This document shows positions 1-10,133 of a stretch of DNA of 64,000 nucleotides, piece after piece (the stretch's first letter is position 1; each line of letters opens with the position of its first letter). The stretch is from Paraburkholderia azotifigens (GTDB lineage Bacteria; Pseudomonadota; Gammaproteobacteria; Burkholderiales; Burkholderiaceae), in contig NZ_VOQS01000005.1 of the NCBI RefSeq assembly GCF_007995085.1, positions 2,542,001-2,606,000 on the forward strand, read 5' to 3'. Position numbers and translations under genes: made by a program. The notes beneath the pieces are model-generated. The model was not told the DNA's origin and searched no databases. It was given only the letters and a program-made list of their open reading frames with translations.

Positions 1-1
1 A

Positions 2-1912
2 GGGGGGAACGCGTCGACGGATGCGTTACGCAGAATCGTAGACGAGTCCTGGCACCGATGCCTGGACGGCCGCGTCGACCCAGATACGATGTGTGCGCCG
101 GCGCCGCTTGAAGAAGGGCCGCTCTTCGACTTGCGCATCAGGAATGACCAACTGATGCATGCGAGCGTACCGTTTATCCATCAGACAGACGAGTTCCTTT
201 CGCAAACAGGGACCATCCTGCTGCTTGCGGATCCAAACGGAATGATTCTCGAGCACGCCGGCGATGCACGCCTTCTCGAACCGGCGCGCGAGGTCCACCT
301 GATTCCGGGCTGCACCTGGAACGAACTCAGTTCGGGCACGAACGCGATCGGCACGACGCTGGCCGTGCGGCAGCCTGTGCAGATTCACGGATCCGAACAT
401 TTCTGCGCGGGGATCAAACGGTGGACGTGTTCTGCGACAGTAATTCGTGATCCCGTTGACGGTTCGATACTCGGCGTTCTCGACGTATCGGGACTTGCCC
501 GAACCTATAACCGCCACAGTCTCGCGTTCATTGTCTCAATGGCAGGGCGCATTGAGGGCAGCCTCAGCAAGTTCGCCATGGAACGACGACTGCGGCTGAT
601 CGAGCGTTGCTGGGCTTATTGCTCGGGACGCACGGACGGCGTGATCGTCGCGGACGATCGGGGGCGCCTCGTCAGGGCGAATCCGCAAGCCTCGGGCGCA
701 TTTGCTCGGCTAGGGATGTCGGGCACGCTGGAAAACGCTTTCCCCGTCCCTGAGATCGCGCGTATCGCCGCAGGCGCGACCTCGCCGCGAGATGCGGCGT
801 GGCTGCACCTCGCGCGAATTGAAACGGTCTCGGAAGGCAGCGAAATACTCGGCTTTATGCTGATTGCGCCGGCCGTCGCACGGCGCGCCGCCTCACTGTC
901 ATATTCGATACCAAACGCATCAACGCGTGTGCCGGCGTTCTCCCGCCTTATCGGGTCCAGCGCCGCACTTCGTATGACGATTCATAAAGCAACGCAACTT
1001 GCAAGAGCATCCGTCCCTGTGTTGCTCATCGGCGAATCGGGCGTCGGCAAAGAGTTGTTTGCGCAGGGTATACACGACGCGAGCGACAGGGCCGACGGTC
1101 CATTCATCGCGCTGAATTGCGGTGGCATGTCCCGCGACCTTCTGGCAAGTGAACTGTTTGGGTACGCGGAAGGGGCGTTTACTGGCGCGTGCAAATCCGG
1201 CATGACAGGGAAAATCGAAGCTGCGGATCATGGCACCTTGTTTCTTGACGAAATAGGAGAAATGCCTCTCGACATCCAGCCATTTCTACTGCGTGTTCTG
1301 GAAGAAGGCGAGATATATCGACTAGGCGAGAATAAAGCACGAAGGGTCGACTTCCGCCTTATAGCCGCGACGAACCGTAATCTGCGTGCGGATGTCGCAA
1401 ATGGCAAATTCCGCATGGATTTATACTACCGGCTCGCAGTAACGCATATTGCGATCCCGCCGCTGCGCGACCGCAAGGATGACCTGGAAGAACTGATCGA
1501 ACATTGGCTACGCCTCTTGCTCGAGAGGTACGGCCTTGCGGGCGTCGTGTTCGACGATGCGGCACGTGCCTGCCTGCTGAACTATTCATGGCCCGGCAAC
1601 GTGCGCGAACTGCGCAATGCGATTGAGTGTGCGGTGCTCATGAGCAGGGATGGTGTGATCACCGTGAGCGAGCTTCCGCTAGAAGTACGCGCTTGCCCGG
1701 CTGTTCACGGGAACGTCTCGCCGATATCTACGCGCAGCGTTGAGTCTGCTCAACAGAAGGTGGTTTCGCTCGAAATGGTAGAAGCAGAGGCAATCCGAAA
1801 GGCGATCCAGCAAAGCGAAGGCAACCTCACCCGGGCGGCAGCTCAGCTTGGGATCGCAAAAAGCACCCTCTATTTGAAAATGAACAGGTACTCTTTGAAG
1901 CGCGAGCCGTAA
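2..1912 (+). CDS. Sigma-54-dependent transcriptional activator, AcoR type (5' end outside window)
   Basis: Enhancer-binding protein that would activate RNA polymerase-sigma54 at -24/-12 promoters. The frame is open from the left edge, and residues before the first ATG at 89 (SWHRCLDGRVDP) align with the N-terminus of the paralog at 2127-4154, so the true start lies outside the window. Domains in order: an N-terminal GAF-type sensory region, an AAA+ domain with Walker A GESGVGKE (near nt 1030) and the sigma54-contacting loop GAFTGA (near nt 1177), then a C-terminal Fis-type helix-turn-helix ([19 protein letters not shown]). AcoR-type proteins usually control catabolic dehydrogenase operons, but no such operon is visible here, so the target is unknown. 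Confidence 0.93.
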   Translation, partial: GGNASTDALRRIVDESWHRCLDGRVDPDTMCAPAPLEEGPLFDLRIRNDQLMHASVPFIHQTDEFLSQTGTILLLADPNGMILEHAGDARLLEPAREVHLIPGCTWNELSSGTNAIGTTLAVRQPVQIHGSEHFCAGIKRWTCSATVIRDPVDGSILGVLDVSGLARTYNRHSLAFIVSMAGRIEGSLSKFAMERRLRLIERCWAYCSGRTDGVIVADDRGRLVRANPQASGAFARLGMSGTLENAFPVPEIARIAAGATSPRDAAWLHLARIETVSEGSEILGFMLIAPAVARRAASLSYSIPNASTRVPAFSRLIGSSAALRMTIHKATQLARASVPVLLIGESGVGKELFAQGIHDASDRADGPFIALNCGGMSRDLLASELFGYAEGAFTGACKSGMTGKIEAADHGTLFLDEIGEMPLDIQPFLLRVLEEGEIYRLGENKARRVDFRLIAATNRNLRADVANGKFRMDLYYRLAVTHIAIPPLRDRKDDLEELIEHWLRLLLERYGLAGVVFDDAARACLLNYSWPGNVRELRNAIECAVLMSRDGVITVSELPLEVRACPAVHGNVSPISTRSVESAQQKVVSLEMVEAEAIRKAIQQSEGNLTRAAAQLGIAKSTLYLKMNRYSLKREP

Positions 1913-2126
1913 CGAGACGGAGCAGGATTCGATGAGGTTTAAGTTCTGTTCATTGACGAGCCGAGAAGCCAACGGTCACGTTCTGCTCGCCAAGCCCCCA
2001 ACGATAGCTCGCGGACCGTCAAACGGCGAGTCCGGCGCTGACACGGCGCTAGCTCCGCGTGTCATTCTCTCTTCCGTCATGGTCGCAGCTAGCACCCGGC
2101 TGTTTCCAGCTACGGTCATTAAACCC

Positions 2127-4154
2127 TTAGCGAGAAAGCTTTCCTCGGGCGATTAGAATTTCGTCGGTGAGTCCATATTTCGCGACCTTCTGATACAGCG
2201 TACTTTTCGCGATCCCGAGCTGAGCGGCGGCCTCAGTGACATTGCCCCGATGTTTCTGTATCGCGAACCTTATCGATTCCGCTTCTGCAGCGTCAAGCGA
2301 TAGGACCTCGCGGGGAGTTGGCTCGGAGGCTGCGGTGTGCGGCCTGTCGTGGGCGCCTTCAAAAACCAAAGGCGTCTGGATTTCGGTGGGTAGGTCGCCG
2401 ATCCTGATAACGCCGTCGCATGCCATCAGCACGGCGCCTTCAATAGCATTGCGCAGTTCGCGCACGTTGCCAGGCCAGGCGTAGTTCATCAGACACTCAA
2501 ACGCGGTGTCTTCGATTACGACGTTCCTTACCCCGAAGCGGGCTCGGGAAACGCTTAGCCAATGTTCAAGCAGGTCAGGCAAGTCATCCTTTCGCTCGCG
2601 TAGCGGGGGGATCGGGACATTGGTGACGGCGAGCCGATAGTAAAGGTCAGTGCGGAAGCTACCGTCAGCAATTTTTGCCCGCAGGTCGCGATTGGTCGCT
2701 GCGATCAATCGGAAATCAACCTTTCGGGCCGAGGTTTCGCCCAGTCGGAGGACCTCGCCTTCTTCCAACACGCGGAGCAAATGCGGTTGGATGTCGAGCG
2801 GCATCTCTCCGATTTCATCGAGAAACAGCGTACCGCGATTGGCCGCCTCGATCTTTCCCATCATCCCTGACCTTCGTGCGCCGGTAAATGCGCCTTCTGC
2901 GTAGCCAAAAAGGTCGCTGGTAAGCAGGTCCCGGGACAAGCTGCCGCAATTCAGTGCGACAAAGGGACCGTCAGCCCTGGTGCTGGACTGATGAATGCCT
3001 CGTGCGAACAGCTCTTTCCCCACCCCTGTTTCTCCGAGGAGCAGAACCGGGACGGCAGCTTTCGCCAGCTGCTGCGCCTTTTGGATAGCCGCGCACAAAG
3101 GGGAACTCGAGCCGACGATGCTTGAAAACGCCGGCGCGCGATCGGATTTTACTGACAATGTGCGATCCGGGCTCAGGGTGGCAAGCCTGGTGGTCGCCGG
3201 AGCGATCAGCATGAAACCGAGCGTATCCGGCCCATCTTTGATACGTTCGATTCGCGCCACGCGCAGCCACTCCGGCGAATGCGGCGACACCCATCCCTCT
3301 GCAATTGACGCGATGTCCGGAATCGGAAATGCGCTTTCCAGGGAGCCTTGGACGCCAAGCCGGGCGAATGCGGCGCGCGCCTGCGAGTTGGTTTTGACGA
3401 GACGTCCAAATTCATCGACTATTGCCACGCCGTCTGAGGGGCGCGAACAGTAAGTAAGACCATTTTCCAGGAGACGCAGATGGCGCTCGAGCGTGACGCG
3501 ACCGAGTCGGCCCTCTATACGTGAGGCCAGTGAGACGATGAACGGAAGACTGTGCCGACTGTAGGTGTGTGCGAGTCCCGAAACATCAACTCCGGCCAGC
3601 ACAGTGCCGTCTTGCGGATCGCAGATGACGGTGGCGGCGCATGTCCACCGCTTCATCGCCATGCAGAAATGCTCGGCGCGATGGATCTGCACCGGTCGGT
3701 GCAACGCAAGCGCGGTGCCAATGGCATTGGTCCCGCCGGTGCGTTCCGTCCAGTTGCCTCCCGGTATCAAGCGCAGTTCGCCTAAGGGGCCAACGATGCG
3801 TGAGTCACCCGCGAGTTCGAGAATTGTCCCGTTTGGATCTGTCAGAACCAGTACGGTCTCGGTCCTGCAAAGAAGTTCACGTGTCTGTGCGATAAGCGGC
3901 CCAATCGCATCCAGTAACCGGCTGTTCTTGACGCGAAGGTCATAAACGCCGTCTTCATCAAGCGGTGGCGGCCCGCTCGTGGCGCCAGGGTCCACGTGAC
4001 CTTCGAGGCACCGATGCCAGGAAGCGTCAATGACCGCGCGTACAGCGCTGCTTGGTGGCTCGCGTCCCTCAATGATGCGTTCCCACGCCGACATAATGCT
4101 CGCGTCCTGATCCGGGCGGGAAAAGCAATCTACTGATGTACCAGCGCCTTTCAT
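2127..4154 (-). CDS. Sigma-54-dependent transcriptional activator, AcoR type, second copy
   Basis: Paralog of the activator at the left edge and convergent with it. Shows the same order: N-terminal GAF region, AAA+ ATPase with Walker A GETGVGKE and GAFTGA loop, and C-terminal Fis HTH ([19 protein letters not shown]). I place the start at ATG 4154, preceded by AGGAGG four bases upstream; the open frame continues to 4304 but that extension is basic, low-complexity and has no ribosome site. This gives 675 residues, normal for the family. The two paralogs match along their whole length, which implies a gene duplication followed by divergence. Ligand and target are unknown; no catabolic operon adjoins it. 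Confidence 0.92.
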   Translation of the reverse strand: MKGAGTSVDCFSRPDQDASIMSAWERIIEGREPPSSAVRAVIDASWHRCLEGHVDPGATSGPPPLDEDGVYDLRVKNSRLLDAIGPLIAQTRELLCRTETVLVLTDPNGTILELAGDSRIVGPLGELRLIPGGNWTERTGGTNAIGTALALHRPVQIHRAEHFCMAMKRWTCAATVICDPQDGTVLAGVDVSGLAHTYSRHSLPFIVSLASRIEGRLGRVTLERHLRLLENGLTYCSRPSDGVAIVDEFGRLVKTNSQARAAFARLGVQGSLESAFPIPDIASIAEGWVSPHSPEWLRVARIERIKDGPDTLGFMLIAPATTRLATLSPDRTLSVKSDRAPAFSSIVGSSSPLCAAIQKAQQLAKAAVPVLLLGETGVGKELFARGIHQSSTRADGPFVALNCGSLSRDLLTSDLFGYAEGAFTGARRSGMMGKIEAANRGTLFLDEIGEMPLDIQPHLLRVLEEGEVLRLGETSARKVDFRLIAATNRDLRAKIADGSFRTDLYYRLAVTNVPIPPLRERKDDLPDLLEHWLSVSRARFGVRNVVIEDTAFECLMNYAWPGNVRELRNAIEGAVLMACDGVIRIGDLPTEIQTPLVFEGAHDRPHTAASEPTPREVLSLDAAEAESIRFAIQKHRGNVTEAAAQLGIAKSTLYQKVAKYGLTDEILIARGKLSR

Positions 4155-4513
4155 TACGCCTCCTGGCGGAATCCTTCCCCTTCTGGGACCGTTCCCGTGG
4201 GACTCGGGCCGCCATGGGTTCATTGACGGTGCACCTGTTGACGAGCGCCAGCCAACGTCGCCGCCCGGCCTGAAAGGCGGGTGCGGGAGGACCTTGATTC
4301 GCACGGATTCCTCGCCCGCCGAACACCTTCATTCAACCGCTTATGTTCGGAAACTCTGGCGTCGAATTTATACGTTTAGTTAGTGCCTCCGTTTGAATTC
4401 TATGCGTTTGGCGTCCGAAAATCGAACGCTCAGAAGAGGAGTGTTTCTGAAGCGGCGGAAAGAGGATGGGAATTAGCATTTAAATCAACGAGATAGGCGC
4501 GTGCAGTGCCGTC

Positions 4514-4528
4514 TGGCACATTCGATGC
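4514..4528 (+). promoter_or_regulatory. Candidate sigma-54 (-24/-12) promoter
   Basis: TGGCACATTCGATGC fits the sigma54 pattern TGGCAC-N5-TTGC with one mismatch and the required 10 bases between the GG and GC dinucleotides. It points toward the response-regulator pseudogene starting at 4673, about 145 bases downstream, and lies beside two sigma54 activator genes. The match is to a short motif, so the call is tentative. Confidence 0.35.
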
Positions 4529-4672
4529 CTTTAGAGGGCTATACGGCCGCTCCTATGATCCTCTGCGTCGAGAGCCCCGGCAAATAACACGAGACGCTCC
4601 GGGAGCTGCCTTCACACGACGCTGTCCTGCCGGAGGCGACGCGGCGTCTCCAGACTGTTACGGGAGGATATC

Positions 4673-5481
4673 GTGACACTTCAAAGATCTGAACTCAGGA
4701 CCACCGGTGCTCCGCCGCTTGTAATGGTGGTCGACGATAACGCCGCAGTGCGTGAAGCCATATCAGAATTGCTGAGCTCGGTCGGCATCGCGGTTAGAGA
4801 CTTTCCGTCTGCCCAAGGTCTGTTGGAGCAGCTAGAGGATCCAACGACCAGTGAAATCGCGGACGCGAATTGTCTGATTCTGGATGTTCGAATGCCTGGT
4901 ATGGGAGGTTTGGAGCTTCAACATCGACTGCGCATCGCGCACATTAATGTGCCAATAATTTTCATCTCTGCCTACGGGACATAAGGATGACGGTTGATGC
5001 GATGAAGGCCGGGGCGTTGGATTTTCTGAGCAAACCGTTCCGTAGCCAGGACATGCTGGAGTCTGTTGAAGCGGCTCTCGAATACGACTATCGCCGCAGA
5101 GACATTCACCGTAGACAAAAAGAACTCCTTGCCCGGTATTTATCCCTTACACCCAGAGAGAGAAATATATTGGCTCTTGTGGCCAAGGGACTAATGAATA
5201 AGCAGATTGCTTCCGAACTAGGCGTCAGTGAAATAACAATCAAGGCAAACCGGTCGCATTTGATGCGCAAAATGAAAGCAAAATCGGTGGCGGAACTGGT
5301 CAGAATGGAGGCGTATTTGAAAGGGGTTGCTTCGGATCAAGAGGACTATGCAACCGTACACGGCGGGCATCGAGTTATTAACAATTCTTCGTCGGGTGCA
5401 GATCGGGCTATTTGGAGAGCAAAACAACATCCCCGATTGTTGGCGCGGGACTTTGAAGAAAAAGTGTTGGGTGATCTCTGA
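4673..5481 (+). pseudogene. FixJ-type response regulator, broken by a one-base deletion
   Basis: Two-component response regulator: CheY-like receiver (VVDDNAAVREA at the N-terminus, phosphoacceptor Asp in LILDVRMPG), then a LuxR-type HTH (LTPRERNILALVAKGLMNKQIA, continuing SELGVSEITIKANRSHL). Start is GTG 4673 after GGGAGG. The frame ends at TAA 4982-4984 right after ISAYGT, and the protein resumes in another frame at 4987 with MTVDAMKAGALDFLSKPF. The FixJ family motif there is G-D-I-x-M-T-V; restoring one G near 4978-4980 gives YGDIRMTVDAM and a full-length protein of about 269 residues. So it is either a recent pseudogene or a homopolymer sequencing error. The intact relative at 63053-63745 shows the expected sequence. 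Confidence 0.88.
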
Positions 5482-6249
5482 CGCGTGAGTGTGGCGGCGG
5501 CTTGTTGCGTTTTTTCATGCGCAAAGTGTTGTCCGGTTCGTGCCGATTTCGGAGTACGCGTTCTCGGCTCGATTCGATACCTAAGTATGTTGACCAGACT
5601 CTTATGTGGCATGTGGAAGCTCCTATAGATAATGGTTTTTCTTGCGCATCTCTCTAACATTAAAGCGTAGGTAACACATAGAAATCGGTTCTCCGAGAAG
5701 GAGCTTTTTGACTCTGCCTTGAAGGTCGATTTCATGTTTGTTTGATCGATTGTGGTGTGATTTCATATCGAGGATATTGCCATGTCTTGCTCTTTGCATC
5801 GTTGGATTTTTGTTGGCTCAAATGCTTACGACGAGTATGTTTTCGTGCCGTGGCTTAATAGAAATGTTTACCTTCGGACCGTCGATCTATGCCGTGTTTG
5901 CATTCAATAGTCGCGGTGTCAGGCGTCCCCGGAAACCGGCTGCGCGCGAGCTGTATTTACGTGTCGCCGCTGGAATAGGGAAGGAAAGCTCTTGCAATCC
6001 CGCTTACGTTGGGACCAAGGGCTGCCACGGGAAGGTCATTGGTATGGTATGGCCAATGGCCATCAAACCCTAAAGTCTCTTCCAAAGCATGCGCGTGCTC
6101 AGGGAAGTACGGAAACACAAGTTTTCGTCATGTGGGCTCTCCGACTAACCGTGCTGCGGTGAGAGCGCGGATATCAGTCCAGTTCGCGCAGCCGGGCGGA
6201 CCACATCGTCTCGTTGCGATTGCGACGCGATCCGCCCAGGTGCAAATGG
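5482..6249. other. Gene-poor, relatively AT-rich stretch
   Basis: An open frame at 5738-6073 begins with a hydrophobic segment but then shows no recognisable domain or codon pattern, so I do not call it a gene. No RNA gene or IS end was recognised. Confidence 0.4.
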
Positions 6250-6639
6250 CTAGCCGTGCGCCTGCGCGAAGACAGCCAGTTGCCATTGGATCCGACCCAG
6301 CCCGGGAGCGTGTTGATGATGATTCTGCGGTGGCAAGGTGTGTCCCTTCGCAATACCGATCTCATGGCCGCAAGCGCGACAACGGTAGATTCCTGCGTCA
6401 GGTGCCTGAACACCGGGCTCGAGCAGAACGTCATATGCTGCAAGATCTTTTTGTTGAAGGAACTGATCGTATTTGTATTGAGCCAATTTCGCACCTTTTT
6501 TCGTTAAAGAAACAGCGAAGTCTCGGTCCTGGACCGCTAATTTGAGATAACGGCGACGGCGCGACGCCACTGAAGGTGATTTGCGCGTGAGCGTTATGCA
6601 GTAACGATCATCTGAGACGAATCGGGGACGCTTGATCAC
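6250..6639 (-). CDS. Small zinc-ribbon protein, function unknown
   Basis: The last 90 residues resemble a small zinc-ribbon family I recall from Burkholderiales: LTKKGAKLAQYKYDQF, then YRCRACGHEIG and LPPQNHHQH, with a Cys-x2-Cys pair and a His cluster able to bind metal. No enzyme activity is known for such proteins. The start is unresolved: GTG at 6639 is the longest option, but residues 1-38 are basic and look non-native, and no ATG lies near the expected N-terminus, so the 5' end may be damaged. The gene overlaps a near-palindrome at 6593-6605. It lies just upstream of the copper operon on the opposite strand. Confidence 0.5.
   Translation of the reverse strand: MIKRPRFVSDDRYCITLTRKSPSVASRRRRYLKLAVQDRDFAVSLTKKGAKLAQYKYDQFLQQKDLAAYDVLLEPGVQAPDAGIYRCRACGHEIGIAKGHTLPPQNHHQHAPGLGRIQWQLAVFAQAHG
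6593..6605. repeat. Imperfect copy of the dispersed GTTAC-N3-GTAAC palindrome
   Basis: GTTATGCAGTAAC differs at one base from the 13-bp palindrome found exactly at 14439, 28249, 28426 and 41107. It falls within the doubtful 5' part of the zinc-ribbon gene. Confidence 0.4.
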
Positions 6640-6783
6640 CGCTTCAAATCCGCGAACCTACTACGCCTAAAGCCGTTTTCGCACGCAGTGATCGGAATCG
6701 CAGGAATCAGAACATACTGCAAACGCCAGCGCGCAGTCGCGTTATGGGGGTGACAAGTACTGTGCCTCCCGGAGAGCGCTACC

Positions 6784-6813
6784 CTGACAAGATCTCAAAA
6801 GACTGGCTAAAAT
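6784..6813 (+). promoter_or_regulatory. Candidate sigma-70 promoter of the copper efflux operon
   Basis: A -35-like CTGACA (6784-6789) is followed after 18 bases by a -10-like TAAAAT (6808-6813); each matches five of six consensus bases. The predicted start point is 10-15 bases before the ATG at 6835. No clear CueR or CusR operator was seen. Confidence 0.45.
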
Positions 6814-6834
6814 GGGCTCGCTACTCATCTCGCT

Positions 6835-7191
6835 ATGAAATTTTTCCGGACTCTCCTCATCCTACTGCTTTGCGCGATGCTGCCCATTACTGGGCTGGCA
6901 GCCAGTGGTATGGCCGGCGAATGTCCGATGCAACAAAGAATGTTGATGGACGACGGTACGTCTGTCGCCATGACCGGCTGCGATTCGATGAAGTCGTCCT
7001 CGACCGTCAAGGCAAAAGGCGGTTTCTGCAAGATAACCGCCCAGTGTCAGTTCGGCAGTTTGTACTATCCCACTGTAACCACAACCGTCAGCCATCCCAC
7101 GTCTGTGGGAAGTCTGGTCGTCTTTCACTATGCGCAGTCGCTTACTGTCCGAGAACCGGGCGGCCTGTGGCGACCTCCTCGAGCAATCTAA
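6835..7191 (+). CDS. Small secreted protein leading the copper efflux operon (CzcI/DUF2946-like)
   Basis: 118 residues with an obvious signal peptide (MKFFRTLLILLLCAMLPITG, cleavage near GLAASG) and a short mature part with several Cys and Met residues, consistent with a periplasmic protein in a metal-rich setting. The C-terminus (GLWRPPRAI) resembles that of small CzcI/DUF2946-type proteins often found in front of Czc/Cus operons. It lies just before cusC in the same direction, 93 bases apart, so it is probably co-transcribed. A role in metal sensing or buffering is inference from position; the family assignment is from memory of its shape. Confidence 0.65.
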   Translation: MKFFRTLLILLLCAMLPITGLAASGMAGECPMQQRMLMDDGTSVAMTGCDSMKSSSTVKAKGGFCKITAQCQFGSLYYPTVTTTVSHPTSVGSLVVFHYAQSLTVREPGGLWRPPRAI

Positions 7192-7209
7192 TCCCTTGCT
7201 GACTGGTTC

Positions 7210-7246
7210 GCCGCATCTGCGGCGAGGTCGTCCTGCATCCAGGACG
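7210..7246 (+). promoter_or_regulatory. Two tandem hairpins between the leader gene and cusC
   Basis: GCCGC-ATCT-GCGGC (7210-7223) is followed by CGTCCTG-CATC-CAGGACG (7229-7246). Both stems are perfect with four-base loops and no U-tract follows, so this is not a classic terminator. They could stabilise or process the mRNA or set the leader-to-cusC expression ratio. Confidence 0.4.
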
Positions 7247-7284
7247 TGGATTCCCTATGGGTCTCCGCCGTTTGGGGTTAGAAC

Positions 7285-8580
7285 ATGCAACCAAAAACTA
7301 TCGGCACGCCGCGCTGGCGTGCATCACTGCGCGCGCACTTGCCCGGCGTCGCGCTGATACTCGCGAGTGCCGCCGCGCACGCCCAGAACGCGTCCTTCAC
7401 GCTTGAGGCCGCATTGCAGTCCGCGACCGACCGCTCGGCTGCGATGCAGGCAGCACAGGCATCGGAACGCGCCAGTTCGGAGGTCGCCGTCAAGGCCGGG
7501 CAGTTACCCGACCCGACACTCAAGGCGGGCGTTGACAACCTGCCCGTCACCGGGCCGCAGAAATTCACCATCGGCCAGGACTTCATGACGATGCGCCGCA
7601 TTGGTATCGAGCAGGAATGGGTTTCGGGTGAGAAGCGACAACTGCGCTCGACACTGGCCAACCAGATGGTCGGTCGTGAACACGATGGCTATCTGCTGCA
7701 ACTCGCCAACGTACGTCAGCAGACGGCCGGTGCATGGCTAAACGCCATCTATGCAAAGAAGGCCGTGTCGCTGCAGCAGGAACTGCTGGACCACATGAAC
7801 CACGAACTCGCGGCGACGAAAGCCTCGTACCGGGGCGCGAAGGCGACTGCCGCCGATGTCGTGCAGGGTCAGGCGATGCTCGCGCAGACGCAGGACCAGG
7901 TGCTCAAGGCGGAGCAGACGTACAAGACTGCCCTAATTGCGCTTTCCCGCTGGACCGCCACCCCCGTTTCTGATGTCTCGGGTGAACCGCCTGCACCGGC
8001 GTCGTTCGTAACGTCGCTGCCACTCGAGGAGCTGAAGCATGCTCAGCCAGCGCTCGTGGCCGCTGCCGACGACATCGCGGTCGCCGACGCCAACACGGCT
8101 GTGGCAAACAGCGAGCGCAGTCCCAACTGGACGTGGGAGGTTGCCTACCAGCAACGCGGCGGCGCCTACTCGAACATGGTGTCGGTTGGCGTAAGCATCC
8201 CGCTGCCCATCAACCGCAAAGACCGCCAGGACCGCGACGCTTCCGAGAAGGCGGAGCTCGCCACCAAGGCGCGCCTGCTGTACGAGGACACACAGCGTCA
8301 GGTCGAAGCGGATATCCAGGCCCAGTCAGCTACTCTCACCAGCGGCCGCGAACGCATCGCCGCTCTCACCGAGTCGCTGCTGCCTGCAGCTGACCAGCGC
8401 GTGCAGCTTGCGAACGCAGCCTATCGGTCAGGGACAGGTTCGCTTGCCGATACGTTCGCTGCACGTCGCGCGCAGCTAAATGCGCAACTTCAGGTGCTCG
8501 ACCTCAGGCGCGATGTTTCCCAGACCTGGGCCCAGCTCGAGTATCAGGTTGTGCCGTCGACGATGGCCGCTGGCCAGTGA
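7285..8580 (+). CDS. cusC: Outer-membrane factor of the copper/silver efflux system (CusC/TolC family)
   Basis: A 431-residue TolC-type channel with a signal peptide (ALILASAAAHAQ) and two related halves rich in Ala, Gln and Glu, typical of the coiled helical barrel. It would form the outer-membrane exit duct of a tripartite HME-RND pump. The start is ATG 7285. The adaptor follows directly, with its ATG 11 bases after this stop, and the RND pump after that, so the order is C-B-A as in cus operons. The pump's CusA-type motif is what suggests copper or silver rather than zinc or cobalt; the channel itself does not show metal specificity. Confidence 0.93.
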   Translation: MQPKTIGTPRWRASLRAHLPGVALILASAAAHAQNASFTLEAALQSATDRSAAMQAAQASERASSEVAVKAGQLPDPTLKAGVDNLPVTGPQKFTIGQDFMTMRRIGIEQEWVSGEKRQLRSTLANQMVGREHDGYLLQLANVRQQTAGAWLNAIYAKKAVSLQQELLDHMNHELAATKASYRGAKATAADVVQGQAMLAQTQDQVLKAEQTYKTALIALSRWTATPVSDVSGEPPAPASFVTSLPLEELKHAQPALVAAADDIAVADANTAVANSERSPNWTWEVAYQQRGGAYSNMVSVGVSIPLPINRKDRQDRDASEKAELATKARLLYEDTQRQVEADIQAQSATLTSGRERIAALTESLLPAADQRVQLANAAYRSGTGSLADTFAARRAQLNAQLQVLDLRRDVSQTWAQLEYQVVPSTMAAGQ

Positions 8581-8591
8581 AGGAGAGAACG

Positions 8592-10133
8592 ATGATGAAT
8601 AAACCACTGGTCCGCGCGGTTCTACTGGTGTTTGCCGGCGCGGCATTGCTCGGTGCGGGCTACTTCGCGGGCACCCATCACGCCTCGACGACTGATATGG
8701 CCGCATCCATGAATCCTGCCGCGAGCACTGCTTCGGGCGACAAGGTCGACCCGAAAACTGGCAAGAAGGTGCTGTACTGGCACGACCCGATGGTGCCGAA
8801 CCAGCACTTCGACAAACCAGGCAAGTCGCCTTTCATGGACATGCAACTCGAGCCCGTCTACGCGGATGAAGGTGGCAGCTCGACCGGCGTCAAGATCGAC
8901 CCGGGGCTCCAGCAAAACCTGGGCATCCGCTACGCGAGCGTGCAGCGCGAGGAAACAACGGAAGGATTCGACGCCGTCGGCACCACGCAATTCGATGAAT
9001 CACAGGCCGACGTTGTGCAGACGCGCGTCACGGGCTACATCGACCGCTTGTACGCGAGCGCTCCGATGCAACGCATCTCGAAGGGTGCACCGATTGCTTC
9101 GCTCTTTGTGCCGGACTGGCTGGCACCTCAGGAAGAGTATCTGTCGCTCAAGCGCGGCGGGATGGATATGGGTTTGCAGGAAGCCTCGCGCGCGCGCATG
9201 CGGGCGCTGTCCATTCCTGAGAGCGTCATCGCGAGTCTCGACCGCACCGGCAAGGCGCAGACGCATATCGTCCTGTCGTCGCCCGAGACGGGCGTGGTGA
9301 GTGAACTGAATGTCCGGGACGGTGCGCAGGTGTTGCCCGGCCAGACGCTGGCGAAGGTCGCGGGGCTTTCGAAGCTCTGGCTCATCGTCGAAATTCCCGA
9401 GAACTTGGCGCTCACCGTGCGTCCTGGTATGACCGTTGACGCGACGTTCAGCGGTGACGCGACCCAGCATTTCAAGGGGCAGATTCGCGAAATCCTGCCC
9501 GGCATAAGCACCACGAGCCGCACACTGCAGGCGCGACTGGAAATCGATAACTCCGCCTTGAAACTCACGCCCGGCATGCTGATGCGCGTGCGCGTCGCGG
9601 CGCAGAAGCCGGTCTCGCGGCTGCTTGTGCCGTCTGAAGCCGTCATCACGACAGGCAAGCGCTCGGTCGTTATCGTCAAGCATGCTGACGGCCATCTGCA
9701 GCCGGTCAACGTCGCCGTCGGAAATGATGTCGGCAACCTGACCGAAGTCACCAGCGGCCTGAATGACGGAGACACGGTCGTTGCGTCAGGCCAGTTCCTG
9801 ATTGACTCGGAAGCCAGCCTGAAGGGCATCCTGCCCAGACTCGAGGGCAGCGGTGGTACAGGTGCAAGTGCGCCGGAAGCGTCTTCCTCGCCCGCTGCCG
9901 CACAAAACTACGAGACCACCGGCAAGGTCGAAAAGGTGACCCCTGCGGACATCACATTCTCGCATCAGCCCGTGCCGGCGCTCGGCTGGCCCGCGATGAC
10001 GATGTCATTCAACAAGCCGGCGTCCGACGCGTTCGCGGATGTGAAGCCCGGCCAGACGGCGCATTTCGTCTTCAAAAAGTCCGGCGACGGATACGAGCTG
10101 ACAAAGGTCGAACCAATGGGAGGCGCGAAATGA
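8592..10133 (+). CDS. cusB: Periplasmic adaptor CusB with heavy-metal-binding N-terminus and fused CusF-like C-terminal domain
   Basis: Membrane-fusion adaptor linking the pump to the outer-membrane channel. The N-terminal anchor ([17 protein letters not shown]) is followed by a heavy-metal-binding segment ([16 protein letters not shown]), then the lipoyl/beta-barrel MFP core. The last 75 residues (from [10 protein letters not shown] through GWPAMTMSF) form a CusF-like copper-binding domain carrying the W/M motif. I choose ATG 8592, with AAGGAG six bases upstream; an in-frame GTG at 8577 lacks a good site. The gene ends in an ATGA overlap with cusA, so translation is probably coupled. Typical E. 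coli CusB lacks the fused domain. Confidence 0.94.
   Translation: MMNKPLVRAVLLVFAGAALLGAGYFAGTHHASTTDMAASMNPAASTASGDKVDPKTGKKVLYWHDPMVPNQHFDKPGKSPFMDMQLEPVYADEGGSSTGVKIDPGLQQNLGIRYASVQREETTEGFDAVGTTQFDESQADVVQTRVTGYIDRLYASAPMQRISKGAPIASLFVPDWLAPQEEYLSLKRGGMDMGLQEASRARMRALSIPESVIASLDRTGKAQTHIVLSSPETGVVSELNVRDGAQVLPGQTLAKVAGLSKLWLIVEIPENLALTVRPGMTVDATFSGDATQHFKGQIREILPGISTTSRTLQARLEIDNSALKLTPGMLMRVRVAAQKPVSRLLVPSEAVITTGKRSVVIVKHADGHLQPVNVAVGNDVGNLTEVTSGLNDGDTVVASGQFLIDSEASLKGILPRLEGSGGTGASAPEASSSPAAAQNYETTGKVEKVTPADITFSHQPVPALGWPAMTMSFNKPASDAFADVKPGQTAHFVFKKSGDGYELTKVEPMGGAK

Noticed and set aside
5738..6073. 111-codon open frame with a hydrophobic N-terminus
   Set aside because: No ribosome site, no family resemblance after the first 30 residues, and overlapping frames are equally open.
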